Shown: positions 26,189 to 35,603, numbered from the stretch's first letter. The stretch is DNA of 64,000 nucleotides from Pirellulales bacterium (GCA_019636335.1 JAHBXR010000012.1:1-64000), one strand, 5' to 3'. The notes: generated by a model not told the origin, from the letters alone. Program-made: numbers and translations.

Positions 26189-26207
26189 CACAGGCCAGCG
26201 GCCTGTG
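26189..26207. repeat. Palindrome, family C-like (CACAGGCC..GGCCTGTG)
   Basis: CACAGGCC, loop AGC, GGCCTGTG: a perfect 8-bp stem. It pairs in family with the element at 26141. Confidence 0.7.
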
Positions 26208-26386
26208 TAACTCGGTGCCCTGGAATTGATTCGCTCCAGGCACGTCGCGACTCGCAGATCCTGCTAGCAAAACTGGCAGCGCATCGCTCTTGTTCCAGTC
26301 GCGGAGCGTTCCTATACTCCCCGCCCGCGCTGTCCGTTCGGGCAGTTTTTCCAAGTGCCTGGCAACGGTGTTGCCACCTATCCGGC

Positions 26387-27637
26387 ATGGAGGTCGAAGC
26401 CTTGCTGTCGAAACTCTCCTGGATCGCCGTTGTATCACTCGCGCTGGCGACGAGTGCTTTGGCTCAAACTCCTTCCGCGGCCCCACGTGCCGACGATGGA
26501 TCGAGCGATTCGTGGCGCACGGCCGGTGGCAATCGCGCGCCGGCCTCGACCGCGCGCAAGTCGGACCATCGCGGCGAGGCCCTCGAACCGCTCCGTCCCA
26601 TCGAAGGGAGCCCGCGAGGTAATATCGCGCGGGTGACCAAAGGCTCGGGCACCCTCCCCAACGACCACGGACAGGTTTGGCGCGAGTACGACATCAGCCC
26701 CTACACGCTGCGCGTCACCGCCACGCAGCGTCCCGAGCAAGCGGTCATCGATTGGATCCTGCGCGAGACCGGTTACGAGGCCTGGCACTCAGAGCCGTTG
26801 GGCATCTTGAGCGCCACGGTCGATGGTCGCACGTTGCGCGTCTACCACACGCCCGAGATGCATGCCGTGGTGGCCGAGTTGGTCGATCGCTTCGTCAACA
26901 CGGAGGCCGAGACGCAGGCCTTCGGCGTGCGCGTGGTGACGGTGAGCAGCCCGAACTGGCGCGCCAAAGCGCAGCCGATTTTGCATCCCGTGCCGGTGCA
27001 GACGCCCGGCGCGCAGGCCTGGCTGCTGGCCAAGGAAGACGCCGGGCTGCTGTTGGCCGAGCTGCGCAAGCGTACCGATTTCCGCGAGCATAGCTCGCCC
27101 CATTTGATGGTAAACAACGGGCAGGCGACCGTCGTGGCGGCGACGCGCCCGCGGCCGTACATGAAGGACGTCGTCCTGCGGCCCGAGGCCTGGCCCGGCT
27201 TCGAATCTCAATCGGGACAGATCGACGAAGGGTACTCGCTCGAGTTGAGTCCGCTCCTGTCGCTCGATGGCCGGATGATCGACGCGGTGCTCAAGTGCAA
27301 CGTCGATCAGGTCGAGAAGGTGATTCCCGTCACGGTGGACGTGCCGGTGGCCAATGGTGCGAAGCAGCGTGCCCGGCTCGAGATTCCGCAGATGACGCAA
27401 TCACGCCTGCACGAGCGATTCCGCTGGCCCACGGACCAGGTGTTGTTGGTGGGCATGGGCATGATCGCCACGCCGGTGCCGGCCGATCCGAACGCCGGGG
27501 TCTTTCCCTTGCAGGTGGGACCGCCGCGGGCCGACCTGTTGATCTTCGTCGAGAGTCGCGGCGCTACGACCGTGCAGGCCTCGACCGTTACCCGCACGGG
27601 CCAACGCGATCCAGGCACGTATCGAAATCGATACTAA
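26387..27637 (+). CDS. Secreted protein of unknown function between two ketosynthase genes
   Basis: 416 residues from ATG 26387, with a signal peptide (SWIAVVSLALATSALA, cleaved before QTPSA). A disordered-looking stretch of about 60 residues is followed by a domain with VIDWILRETGYEAWHSEPL, GRTLRVYHTPEMHAVVAELVDRFV and a later beta-rich region. The alternating pattern weakly recalls the small N-domains of secretins and other envelope proteins, but I would not assign it. The second half includes SLELSPLLSLDGRMIDAVLKC and ends RDPGTYRNRY. No secretin pore region is present. An exported product inside a fatty-acid cluster is unexpected. Confidence 0.7.
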   Translation: MEVEALLSKLSWIAVVSLALATSALAQTPSAAPRADDGSSDSWRTAGGNRAPASTARKSDHRGEALEPLRPIEGSPRGNIARVTKGSGTLPNDHGQVWREYDISPYTLRVTATQRPEQAVIDWILRETGYEAWHSEPLGILSATVDGRTLRVYHTPEMHAVVAELVDRFVNTEAETQAFGVRVVTVSSPNWRAKAQPILHPVPVQTPGAQAWLLAKEDAGLLLAELRKRTDFREHSSPHLMVNNGQATVVAATRPRPYMKDVVLRPEAWPGFESQSGQIDEGYSLELSPLLSLDGRMIDAVLKCNVDQVEKVIPVTVDVPVANGAKQRARLEIPQMTQSRLHERFRWPTDQVLLVGMGMIATPVPADPNAGVFPLQVGPPRADLLIFVESRGATTVQASTVTRTGQRDPGTYRNRY

Positions 27638-27833
27638 TGCTGGGAGTAGGGCCCGGCCAGACGTCACGGGTACGGTACGACACGGCTCACCCGCGGACGT
27701 TAGCAAGCTTGTCCTATGGCTTCCCCGCCGAGGGCGTGGTCCGCCTCGACGCTTTGGGCCGGGGCGTCTAAAATACGCCCTTCGCTCGTACCTGCCTCCC
27801 GCGCCCCTTTTTTCCTGCCCCACGCCGCGCGCC

Positions 27834-29162
27834 ATGGCCTCTGCCGCTACTAAACTCCGTCGGGTAGTCGTCACCGGGATGGGGCTCATCAGCCCCGTGG
27901 GCGATACGCCCGAATCGCTCTGGGAGGCGTTTGAATCGCGCCGCAGTGGCGTTCGCGCGCTGACGGCTTTCGACCCCTCCTCGCTCCCCACGGACGTGGC
28001 GGGCGAAGCGACGGACTTCACCGGCGATATTCAGAACTTCGGCCCGGTCGAGGAGGAGCAGAAGAAGGCGATCCGCAAGGGACTCAAGGTGATGTGCCGC
28101 GAGTGCCAGATGGGGGTCGCGGCCGCGATGCGCGCCCTGGCAGCGGCGAATCTGTTGGGGGGGGGCTTCGACCCCGAGCGTGCCGGCATCGTCTACGGCG
28201 CCGACTACATGCTGTCGGACCCGGCCGAGTTCAACGATGGCATTCGACTCTGCACCGTGGATGGTCCACGCTTCGACTACCCACGCTGGGGGGGCGAGGG
28301 CATGCGGCAACTCACGCCTCTGTGGCTGCTCAAGTACCTGCCGAATATGCCCGCCTGCCATATCGCCATCTACAACGATCTGCGCGGGCCGAACAACTCG
28401 CTCACGCATCGCGAGGCGGCGGGCGTGCTCGCCCTGGGCGAGGCGTTTCGCACCATTGCTCGCGGCAGCGCCGACATGATGGTCGCTGGCGCGACGGGTA
28501 CCCGTGTCCATCCGATGAAGGCGGTCCACGCCACGCAGATCGAGGAGCTCGCGCGGGGCAACGGCGATCCGGGCAAGGCCTGTCGTCCGTTCGATCTGGC
28601 GCGTGGCGGGCAGGTGTTGGGTGAAGGGGCGGGCGCCATCGTGCTCGAAGAACTCGAAGTCGCGCAGTCCCGCGGCGCGAAAATCCTGGCCGAAATCGTC
28701 GGTACGTCGTCATCGACCGTGGTCGATCGTCGTGGAGTGGGACGCCGCGCGACGGCACTTGCCAATACGATTCGTGGCGCCTTGCGCGATGCCGACATGC
28801 AGGCGAGCGACGTGGGGCACGTCAACGCCCACGGCTTGGGAACGCCCAGTTGCGACGCCGACGAGGCCGCTGCGATCCACGAGGTATTCGGCAGCGAGGC
28901 GGAGCGGATTCCGGTAACCGCGGCCAAGAGTTACTTCGGCAACTTGGGGGCTGGCAGCGGCATTGTCGAAGTGATCGCCAGTCTCATGTCGCTCGAACGT
29001 GGTCGGCTCTTTTCCACGTTGAACTATGAGACCCCGGATCCCGAATGCGCGCTCTCGATCGTCCGCGAGTCGGGCATCTCGCCGGGAGACAGCTTTCTGA
29101 AAGTCAGCGTCACCCCCCAGGGACAGGCCGGCGCGGTTCTCTTCCGGCGCTTCGTCTCATAA
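27834..29162 (+). CDS. Ketosynthase homologue lacking the catalytic cysteine (KS-beta/CLF-like)
   Basis: 442 residues with the complete FabF/KAS-type thiolase fold: RRVVVTGMGLISPVGDTPESLW, GPN at about 187-189, EGAGAIVLEELE, VNAHGLGTPSCDADE, TAAKSYFGNL. Aligned to fabF from this window without gaps from GPN, the nucleophile Cys is Glu194 (THREAAG instead of TACASAT). The first His is kept (His333), and the second (GH) is Asn370. Lys365 of the conserved TK/AK pair remains. Known proteins of this kind, the chain-length factors of type II polyketide systems, pair with an active ketosynthase; here the candidate partner would be FabF. It probably does not condense on its own. The partner role is inference. 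Confidence 0.8.
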   Translation: MASAATKLRRVVVTGMGLISPVGDTPESLWEAFESRRSGVRALTAFDPSSLPTDVAGEATDFTGDIQNFGPVEEEQKKAIRKGLKVMCRECQMGVAAAMRALAAANLLGGGFDPERAGIVYGADYMLSDPAEFNDGIRLCTVDGPRFDYPRWGGEGMRQLTPLWLLKYLPNMPACHIAIYNDLRGPNNSLTHREAAGVLALGEAFRTIARGSADMMVAGATGTRVHPMKAVHATQIEELARGNGDPGKACRPFDLARGGQVLGEGAGAIVLEELEVAQSRGAKILAEIVGTSSSTVVDRRGVGRRATALANTIRGALRDADMQASDVGHVNAHGLGTPSCDADEAAAIHEVFGSEAERIPVTAAKSYFGNLGAGSGIVEVIASLMSLERGRLFSTLNYETPDPECALSIVRESGISPGDSFLKVSVTPQGQAGAVLFRRFVS

Positions 29163-29719
29163 CCGGTCGACGCGCACGGAGAGCCATTTTTGGCGCGCGA
29201 CGAGGGGCTCGAAGCCGTGCAACCGGTTCGACTTGTGCTGGTTGCGCCGCCTTGGTGACAGCGAAAGGGGACGAGGTTGGCAACTTGACACCCCCTCTTG
29301 GCCCCGATATGTTTACAGGATTGCAGAATCAGCTAAGTAGTGAACGTGGAACGATTTTCGAGCGAGCTGCTACCCGCGGACGTGCGTGTCTCGCGATGGC
29401 TGGCCGGTGAATCGTTTCGCAGGAGGGGACGCGATTCGCGCAGGCCCCCCGGCGGCGTTGAGGAACATTGCGTCGCGGGTCGAGGTCGGTGCGTGGTCGT
29501 GTGGGTGACGTGGCACATGCGGCGTCGCTGCTGAGCCGCCCTTGGTGGGTGGTTCGCGGGATGGCTGCCCTGACGCGGTTGCGTAAGAACTAGCCGTCAT
29601 GCTTGCCCGCCGCCGGCGCGTGCAGGTGAGGGAGACGGCTGGTTCTTGTCGTTATGGGACCCCGCCGCGGTACAAATGAAATACGAATACCCCTGGAAGG
29701 GGAAAGCGAAACACTGGCG
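29163..29719. other. Long spacer before nusA
   Basis: 557 bases. It contains a strong promoter-like sequence at 29285-29313, leaving about 400 bases of leader before nusA. Short frames inside have no ribosome site or recognisable product. No tRNA, riboswitch or rimP-like gene is seen, although rimP commonly precedes nusA. Confidence 0.5.
29285..29313 (+). promoter_or_regulatory. Probable promoter of nusA-infB-rbfA
   Basis: TTGACA (29285-29290), 17-base spacer, TATGTT (29308-29313): perfect -35 and a 4/6 -10 with ideal spacing. It would give a nusA leader of about 400 bases. Confidence 0.6.
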
Positions 29720-31087
29720 ATGAACGCAAGCGAACTCCTCAGACTCGTCGACACGATCCACCGCGATAAAAATATCGACAAGGAGATTGTCTTCGAGGGA
29801 ATCGAGGCCGCCCTGGTCTCCGCCGCCAAGAAGCAGTACGGCGAAGAGGCGGAGATCGTCGTCAACATCGATCGTCAGGATGGTTCGATCTCGGGTACCC
29901 ACAATGGCATCCCGCTCGATCCGGAAGAGACGGTCGGCCGCATTGGCGCGCAAACCGCCAAGCAGGTGATGATCCAGAAGATCCGCGAGGCGGAACGCGA
30001 TGCCCTCTTCAACGAGTACGAGGAACGCCGCGGAGAGTTGGTGACCGGCGTCGTGCAACGCTACGACGGCGGCGTCGCCACGGTGCAGTTGAACAACGTC
30101 GAGGCGATCCTGCCGCGCGGCGAGCAGATCCCGGGCGAGACCCATCATCCGAACGAGCGCGTCCGCGCGACCGTCTTCGAGGTGAAGAAGCAGGGGAGCC
30201 GCGTGCGGGTCATCTTGAGCCGCATTCGCACCGATCTCGTGCGTCGCCTGTTCGAGCAGGAGATTCCCGAGATCGCCGACGGCGTGATCGAGATTCGCGC
30301 CATGGCCCGTGAGGCCGGTTACCGCACCAAAGTTGCCGTCAGCAGCACCGACCAGCGGGTCGACTGCGTCGGCGCGTGCGTCGGCGTCCGCGGCAACCGC
30401 ATCAAGAATATTGTCGACGAGCTGTCGGGCGAGCGAATCGATATCGTCCGCTGGAGCGACGACATGCAGGTGTTGATTCCCAACGCCTTGCAGCCGGCCG
30501 AAGTGGACGAAGTGATCCTCTGCCAGATGCTGGGTCGTGCCATCGTGTTGGTGCGCGAGGATCAGCTTTCGCTGGCCATCGGTCGCCGCGGGCAGAACGT
30601 GCGACTGGCGAGCAAGCTGTGCGGTTGGGATATCGAGATCATGACCCGCGAGGAACTCGACGAGCAGATCGAGCGCGCGGTTACCGGATTCAGCGAACTG
30701 GCGGGGGTCGACGATTCGCTCGCCGAGCGGCTCGTGGGAGAGGGCTTCCTCACCTACGATGACCTCTCGGTGATCGAGCCCGATGCCTTGATGGCGATGG
30801 GCGAGCTGACCGCCGAGCAGGTCGATGAAATCGTGACGCAGGCGGAAGAGCGAGCCGAGGAGGCCGAACAGGCGGCCGCCGAGGCCCGTCGACGCCAGCG
30901 CGAGCAAGATCGTATTGACGCCGCCACGGCCGCGGCGGAAGCTGCCGAGGCGGCCGAACGTGCTGCCGCCGGCGAAGTCGCGGTGGCCGAAGCTGGCGAG
31001 CCGGCCGAGGCTGCCGAAGAAGCGGCCGACGAGCCGTCGCCCGCCGAAGAGTCGGGCGGAAGCGAAGGTGAGTCGTCAGACGCCTGA
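29720..31087 (+). CDS. nusA: Transcription termination/antitermination factor NusA
   Basis: 455 residues from ATG 29720 ([20 protein letters not shown]). NusA binds RNA polymerase and nascent RNA to control pausing, termination and antitermination. Order: N-terminal polymerase-binding domain (to about 105), S1 domain ([20 protein letters not shown] onward), two KH domains ([34 protein letters not shown] near 283), then a helix-hairpin-helix region ([18 protein letters not shown]). The last 80 residues are an Ala/Glu-rich acidic tail, probably disordered. It is followed by infB, the usual neighbour. Confidence 0.95.
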   Translation: MNASELLRLVDTIHRDKNIDKEIVFEGIEAALVSAAKKQYGEEAEIVVNIDRQDGSISGTHNGIPLDPEETVGRIGAQTAKQVMIQKIREAERDALFNEYEERRGELVTGVVQRYDGGVATVQLNNVEAILPRGEQIPGETHHPNERVRATVFEVKKQGSRVRVILSRIRTDLVRRLFEQEIPEIADGVIEIRAMAREAGYRTKVAVSSTDQRVDCVGACVGVRGNRIKNIVDELSGERIDIVRWSDDMQVLIPNALQPAEVDEVILCQMLGRAIVLVREDQLSLAIGRRGQNVRLASKLCGWDIEIMTREELDEQIERAVTGFSELAGVDDSLAERLVGEGFLTYDDLSVIEPDALMAMGELTAEQVDEIVTQAEERAEEAEQAAAEARRRQREQDRIDAATAAAEAAEAAERAAAGEVAVAEAGEPAEAAEEAADEPSPAEESGGSEGESSDA

Positions 31088-31272
31088 CGCGTGGGGTGCC
31101 AACCCCTGCTCGTGCGTTGGATTGGCGCACGCTCCAGGCCGTCGGAGACGAGCAAGGTACGGTGAGAAATGTCGTTGTTTTGGGGGACCTGCAACATGGA
31201 ATAGTTGCGAACTGAAGGCGGGACTGACCGCACGGTCGCGATTCCGACGGTCGTCCACGGGAGAAGCCAAAC

Positions 31273-33933
31273 TTGGCGCTACGGATTTATTCATTAGCGA
31301 AAGAACTGAACGTCGACAGCAAGGACCTCGTCGATATCTGCGCCAAAGCAGGTGTGACCGGCAAGGGGTCGGCGCTGGCCAGCCTGACCGACGATGAGGT
31401 CGTGAAGCTGAAGGCTTATCTCGCGGGGGCTTCTGGGCCTGCTCGGGCTCCCGCGCGCCCCGCCGCTCCGACCGCGCCCGCCCCTGCCCCCGGGGGGTCG
31501 GCCCCCACCTCGACGATCGCCGCGCCGACTCGTTCTACGGTGGTGCGCCGCGAAGATTACATCGCCCCCATGGGGACGGCGGGCACGCGGCCTCCGGTGT
31601 TGGGCACCAAGCCGGAGAAACCTACCGGCGAAGCGAAGAAGAAGCCGCCGGCAGAGCCGCGGTCGGCGCCTGCCATTAAGCTCGCGCCCATGCCGACGGC
31701 GCCGCAGCCTACGGCCACGAGTGGACCGGCCGAGCCGGCTCCGCAAAAGCCCGATATCAAGCTGCCGGCCGACGCCATTCGCGCCGGCAAGTCGGGGGGC
31801 AAGCCGCTGTCGGAGCATCTCCGCAAGCACGAGCAACGCCGCAAGACCGATGTCCCCGCGGATGCCCCGGCCGAACGTCCCGCACCGGGACGTGGCGGCG
31901 CGCCGGCCCGCCCGCAAACTCCCGCGGCGCCGACGGCGCCCGGCGCCGCGCGTGGCGGACGCCGCGGCCGCGAGGCCGCTCCGGCGGAGGAAGGCGAAGG
32001 CGGCGCTTTCACCGCGCTGGGCGGACGCGAGCAGCGCCAGTTAAAGCGCAAACGGGTCGGTACCACGGCGCGCAAGCCGGGTGAGGAAGAAGACGATCGT
32101 TCGTCGCGGACGGCGCGGCGGCGCATTCGTCGCACCGGCACGAACACCGCCGCTCCGCGCAAGAGCATGGCTGTGCTCGAAATGCCCTGCAGCGTGCGCA
32201 GCTTCTCGGAAGAGTTGGGCGTGCCAGCGCGGCTCGTGCTCGGCAAACTGCTGACACTCGGCTTCATGACCAACATCAACGCGCAGCTCGATCTCGATAC
32301 GGCCGAGCTGCTGGCCGCCGAGCTGGGCGTGGCCGTCGAGTTCCGCCAGGCCGCGACACTCGAAGACGAGCTGCTGGTCGGCATTGCCGAAGGCGAGGAT
32401 GCTCCCGAGCTGCTCGAGCCGCGGGCGCCGGTCGTCACGTTCCTGGGTCACGTCGACCACGGCAAGACCTCGCTCTTGGATCGCATCATCGGCATCGATG
32501 TGGCCAAGGGAGAAAGTGGCGGTATCACGCAGCACATCCGCGCTTACCGCATCGATCGTGAAGGGGGCCCGATCACATTCGTCGATACGCCGGGGCACGA
32601 GGCCTTCACCGAGATGCGCGCCCGCGGCGCCAACGTGACCGACATCGCCGTGTTGGTCGTGGCTGCCGACGACGGGGTCATGCCGCAGACCGAAGAGGCC
32701 ATCAGCCACGCCCGCGCGGCAGGCGTGCCGATCGTGGTCGCGCTGAACAAGATCGATCTGCCGGGCGTGAACCTGGATCGCATCATGCAGCAGCTTTCGG
32801 TGAACGAATTGCTGCCGACGGAATGGGGTGGCGACATCGAAGTCGTGAAGTGCAGCGCCCTCACCGGCGACGGCGTCGACGACCTGCTCGAGACGCTGCT
32901 CACGATTGCCGAATTGCACGAGTACAAGGCGAACCCCCAGCGTGCCGCCTACGGCACGTGCCTCGAGGCCGAGCTGCACGAAGGTCGCGGCGTGGTGGCC
33001 AAGATGCTCGTGCAGAAGGGGACCTTGAAGGTGGGGGACGTCCTGGTGTGCGGCACCGCGCAAGGTCGCGTCAAGGCGATGTACGACACGCTCCAGCCGG
33101 GCGTGATGCATACCGAGGCGGGCCCCAGCATGCCGGTGAACGTGACCGGTCTCGACGAGGCTCCCGCCGCCGGCGAGCACTTCTACGTGCTCGACGACGT
33201 GGCGGCCGCACGCGAGATCGCCACGCGCCGTTCCGAGCAGGCCCGCCAGTCGGCCCTGTCGGGCACGCCGCAGCACGTCACGCTCGAAACCCTCTTCGAT
33301 CGCCTGGGTGGCAGCGACGTGCAGACGCTCAATCTCATCCTGCGGGCCGATGTCCGCGGTTCGATCGAGGCGATTCGCAAGGAGCTCACCAAGCTCGAAC
33401 ACCCCGAGGTGCAGATCAAGATCCTGCAGGCCACGGTCGGCGGCGTCAGCGAGGCCGACGTCCATCTGGCCGACGCCTCGGACGCGATCATCATCGGGTT
33501 CAACGTCGTGCCGGACGAAGGCGCCCGCACCCTGGCCGAGCGCAAGGGAGTGCAGATTCGTCGCTACGACATCATCTACCAGGTGACGGACGATCTGAAG
33601 GCGGCGTTGGAGGGCATGCTCAAGCCCGAGCGGCGCGACGTCGACACCGGGCGGGCTGTCGTGCTGCAGACGTTCGCGATCAGTCGCGTGGGCGTGATCG
33701 CCGGTTGCCGTGTGCTGTCGGGCACGATCGAACGGAACAACCGCATACGGCTGATTCGCGAGAACCGCATCGTGGGAGACTACGCCCTCGATTCGCTCCG
33801 CCGCGAGAAGGACGATGCCCGCGAGGTCCGCGAAGGCTTCGAGTGCGGTATTCGCCTGACGAACTACAACGACGTGAAAGTGGGAGACGTATTCGAAGCC
33901 TACAAGGTCGAGGAGGTGGCACGGACGCTATAA
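31273..33933 (+). CDS. infB: Translation initiation factor IF-2
   Basis: 886 residues. The start is TTG 31273, supported by GGGAG nine bases upstream and by the family opening MALRIYSLAKELNVDSKDLVD. IF-2 is the GTPase that delivers initiator tRNA and joins the subunits. About 270 residues of Pro/Ala/Gly/Lys-rich linker follow. G motifs start near residue 390: GHVDHGKTS (G1), DTPGHEAF (G3), NKID (G4) and SAL (G5), followed by the beta-barrel domains and the C-terminal fMet-tRNA-binding domain (EGFECGIRLTNYNDVKVGDV). In order nusA-infB-rbfA, as in most bacteria. Confidence 0.96.
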   Translation: MALRIYSLAKELNVDSKDLVDICAKAGVTGKGSALASLTDDEVVKLKAYLAGASGPARAPARPAAPTAPAPAPGGSAPTSTIAAPTRSTVVRREDYIAPMGTAGTRPPVLGTKPEKPTGEAKKKPPAEPRSAPAIKLAPMPTAPQPTATSGPAEPAPQKPDIKLPADAIRAGKSGGKPLSEHLRKHEQRRKTDVPADAPAERPAPGRGGAPARPQTPAAPTAPGAARGGRRGREAAPAEEGEGGAFTALGGREQRQLKRKRVGTTARKPGEEEDDRSSRTARRRIRRTGTNTAAPRKSMAVLEMPCSVRSFSEELGVPARLVLGKLLTLGFMTNINAQLDLDTAELLAAELGVAVEFRQAATLEDELLVGIAEGEDAPELLEPRAPVVTFLGHVDHGKTSLLDRIIGIDVAKGESGGITQHIRAYRIDREGGPITFVDTPGHEAFTEMRARGANVTDIAVLVVAADDGVMPQTEEAISHARAAGVPIVVALNKIDLPGVNLDRIMQQLSVNELLPTEWGGDIEVVKCSALTGDGVDDLLETLLTIAELHEYKANPQRAAYGTCLEAELHEGRGVVAKMLVQKGTLKVGDVLVCGTAQGRVKAMYDTLQPGVMHTEAGPSMPVNVTGLDEAPAAGEHFYVLDDVAAAREIATRRSEQARQSALSGTPQHVTLETLFDRLGGSDVQTLNLILRADVRGSIEAIRKELTKLEHPEVQIKILQATVGGVSEADVHLADASDAIIIGFNVVPDEGARTLAERKGVQIRRYDIIYQVTDDLKAALEGMLKPERRDVDTGRAVVLQTFAISRVGVIAGCRVLSGTIERNNRIRLIRENRIVGDYALDSLRREKDDAREVREGFECGIRLTNYNDVKVGDVFEAYKVEEVARTL

Positions 33934-33991
33934 GGCCCGTGAAGTCACGAGCCCCACGCATGCCGTGCCCGAACGAGGTAGGTGACGTGCC

Positions 33992-34456
33992 ATGAGTTCC
34001 CGTCGTTTGCAAAAGGCCGCCGAGGCCTTCCGCGCCGTCATCAGCATGTCGATCCTCACCGAGGTGAAAGACCCTCGCGTGCGCAACGTGACCGTGACGG
34101 GGGTCGAAGTGGCTCCCGACATGCGTAGCGCCAAGGTACACGTGTCGGTGATGGGGGACGAAACCAAGCAACGGCTGGCCCTGCGAGGACTGCAGAACTC
34201 GGCCGGTTTCTTGCAGGCCAAGATCAACGAACGGATCGAGACCCGCTACACGCCCCGACTCACGTTTCACCTGGATCAGGGGGTGAAGAACTCGGCGAAC
34301 ATCGCCCGCCTGCTGAAAGAGGTGTTGCCCGACGACACCGCCGACGAGGATCTCGACGCGGAGGACTACGCGGACGAGGAACTCGCCGACGAAGACTCGG
34401 ACGTCGCAGACCTGGGGGACGAAGCGAAGGAGGAGATCGACGAGGAAGAGCGCTAG
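33992..34456 (+). CDS. rbfA: Ribosome-binding factor A with acidic tail
   Basis: 154 residues, ATG 33992 with GAGGTAGGTGA upstream. RbfA assists 30S maturation and 16S rRNA 5'-end processing, and matters in the cold. The KH-like core covers about residues 1-110 (LTEVKDPRVRNVTVTGVEVAPDM; LRGLQNSAGFLQAKI; PRLTFHLDQGV). The final 43 residues are almost entirely Asp, Glu and Ala, an extension not found in E. coli RbfA and probably disordered. It lies 58 bases after infB. Confidence 0.93.
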   Translation: MSSRRLQKAAEAFRAVISMSILTEVKDPRVRNVTVTGVEVAPDMRSAKVHVSVMGDETKQRLALRGLQNSAGFLQAKINERIETRYTPRLTFHLDQGVKNSANIARLLKEVLPDDTADEDLDAEDYADEELADEDSDVADLGDEAKEEIDEEER

Positions 34457-34649
34457 GCGGCGGGTCCGCTTGGCGCGATTCTAACGGTCGGGGAGCATGG
34501 TCGCCGCCGGCGCCGGCTCTCCAGCGATAAACTAGGCTTTTACAACCAGTTTTCGACGGGACGGATCGTCATTCCCCCACGGGGGTTGATGCCTGCCTTC
34601 TCCGTTCGCGTCGAGATCGAACCACCGCATACTCTGACTGCCCACCTGC

Positions 34650-35603
34650 ATGGCTACTCCCAATCGCGCCGCCTTGTTGACCAAGGCCCACAAGATTCTC
34701 AAGAAGCAATACAAGGTCGAAGTGCCGCTCGCCGGTCGCTCCGTGCTCGAGCAGTTGCTGTTCGCCTGCTGTCTCGAAGACGCGCACTACGACAAGGCGG
34801 AAGAAGCCTTTGCCAAGGTGCAAGAGGCCTTCTTCGATTGGAACGAGGTCCGCGTCAGTTCGGTGCAGGAGCTGGCCGAGGTGATGCACATGCTGCCCAG
34901 GCCGGAAGAGGCCGGGGCCCGGCTGCGCCGCGCGCTGCAGGGGGTCTTCGAGTCGACCTACTCGTTCGATCTCGAGGCGATGAAGAAGATGAATCTCGGC
35001 CAGGCGCAGCAGAAGCTCCGCAAGCTCGACGGCGTGACCGAGTTCGCCATCGGCTACTTGACCCAGTCTGCGCTGGGGGGGCACGCCGTGCCGGTCGATA
35101 GCGGCGCGCTCGAGGCGCTCTACATCGTCGGCATCATCGACGAGAGCGAAAAGAAGACGGGTACCGTCCCCGGCGCCGAGCGGGCGATTCCCAAGAACAA
35201 GGGAGTGGAGTTCGGCTCGCTGCTGCACCAGCTCAGCGCCGAGCTCATCGAAAACCCCTACTCGCCGAACCTGCACAAGCTGCTTCTGCAGATCAACCCC
35301 GACGCGAAGGATCGCCTGCCGCGCAAGCTGACGAAGCGTCAACTCGAAGCTCAGGCCGCCCGCGAAGAGGCGGAACGCAAAGCCCGGGAGCAGGCCAAGG
35401 CAGAAGCCGCGGCGAAAGCCCAGGCCAAGGCCAAGGCCGCCGCCGCGGCCGCCAGGCAGCAAGCCAAGAAGGGGCCCGAGGCGCCGAAGAAGGGGGCCGA
35501 GATGGCCAAGAAGTCGCCGCCGAAGCCGGTCAAGCGCGAGTCGTCCGCCGCGAGCAAGAAGCGTCCCTCCTCGGCAGGGCTCGCCCGCAAGAAGCCGCGT
35601 TAG
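34650..35603 (+). CDS. Endonuclease III-like HhH protein with Lys/Ala-rich tail
   Basis: 317 residues from ATG 34650. Residues up to about 210 resemble the HhH-GPD DNA-glycosylase fold: LEQLLFACCLEDAHYDKAEEAF, FDWNEVRVSSVQELAEVM, the hairpin KLDGVTEFAIGYLTQSALGG and HAVPVDSGALEAL. The position of the catalytic Lys in endonuclease III (LPGVGRK) is Phe here, while the Asp of VDTHV is kept (VPVDSG). The four-Cys iron-sulfur loop is missing. The tail, about 90 residues, is a run of Ala, Lys, Glu and Gln followed by basic Pro-rich sequence, resembling histone H1-like tails. It may bind DNA without lyase activity. Confidence 0.7.
   Translation: MATPNRAALLTKAHKILKKQYKVEVPLAGRSVLEQLLFACCLEDAHYDKAEEAFAKVQEAFFDWNEVRVSSVQELAEVMHMLPRPEEAGARLRRALQGVFESTYSFDLEAMKKMNLGQAQQKLRKLDGVTEFAIGYLTQSALGGHAVPVDSGALEALYIVGIIDESEKKTGTVPGAERAIPKNKGVEFGSLLHQLSAELIENPYSPNLHKLLLQINPDAKDRLPRKLTKRQLEAQAAREEAERKAREQAKAEAAAKAQAKAKAAAAAARQQAKKGPEAPKKGAEMAKKSPPKPVKRESSAASKKRPSSAGLARKKPR

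Noticed and set aside
29340..29534. 64-residue frame in the nusA leader
   Set aside because: No ribosome site, Arg-rich composition and no family resemblance.
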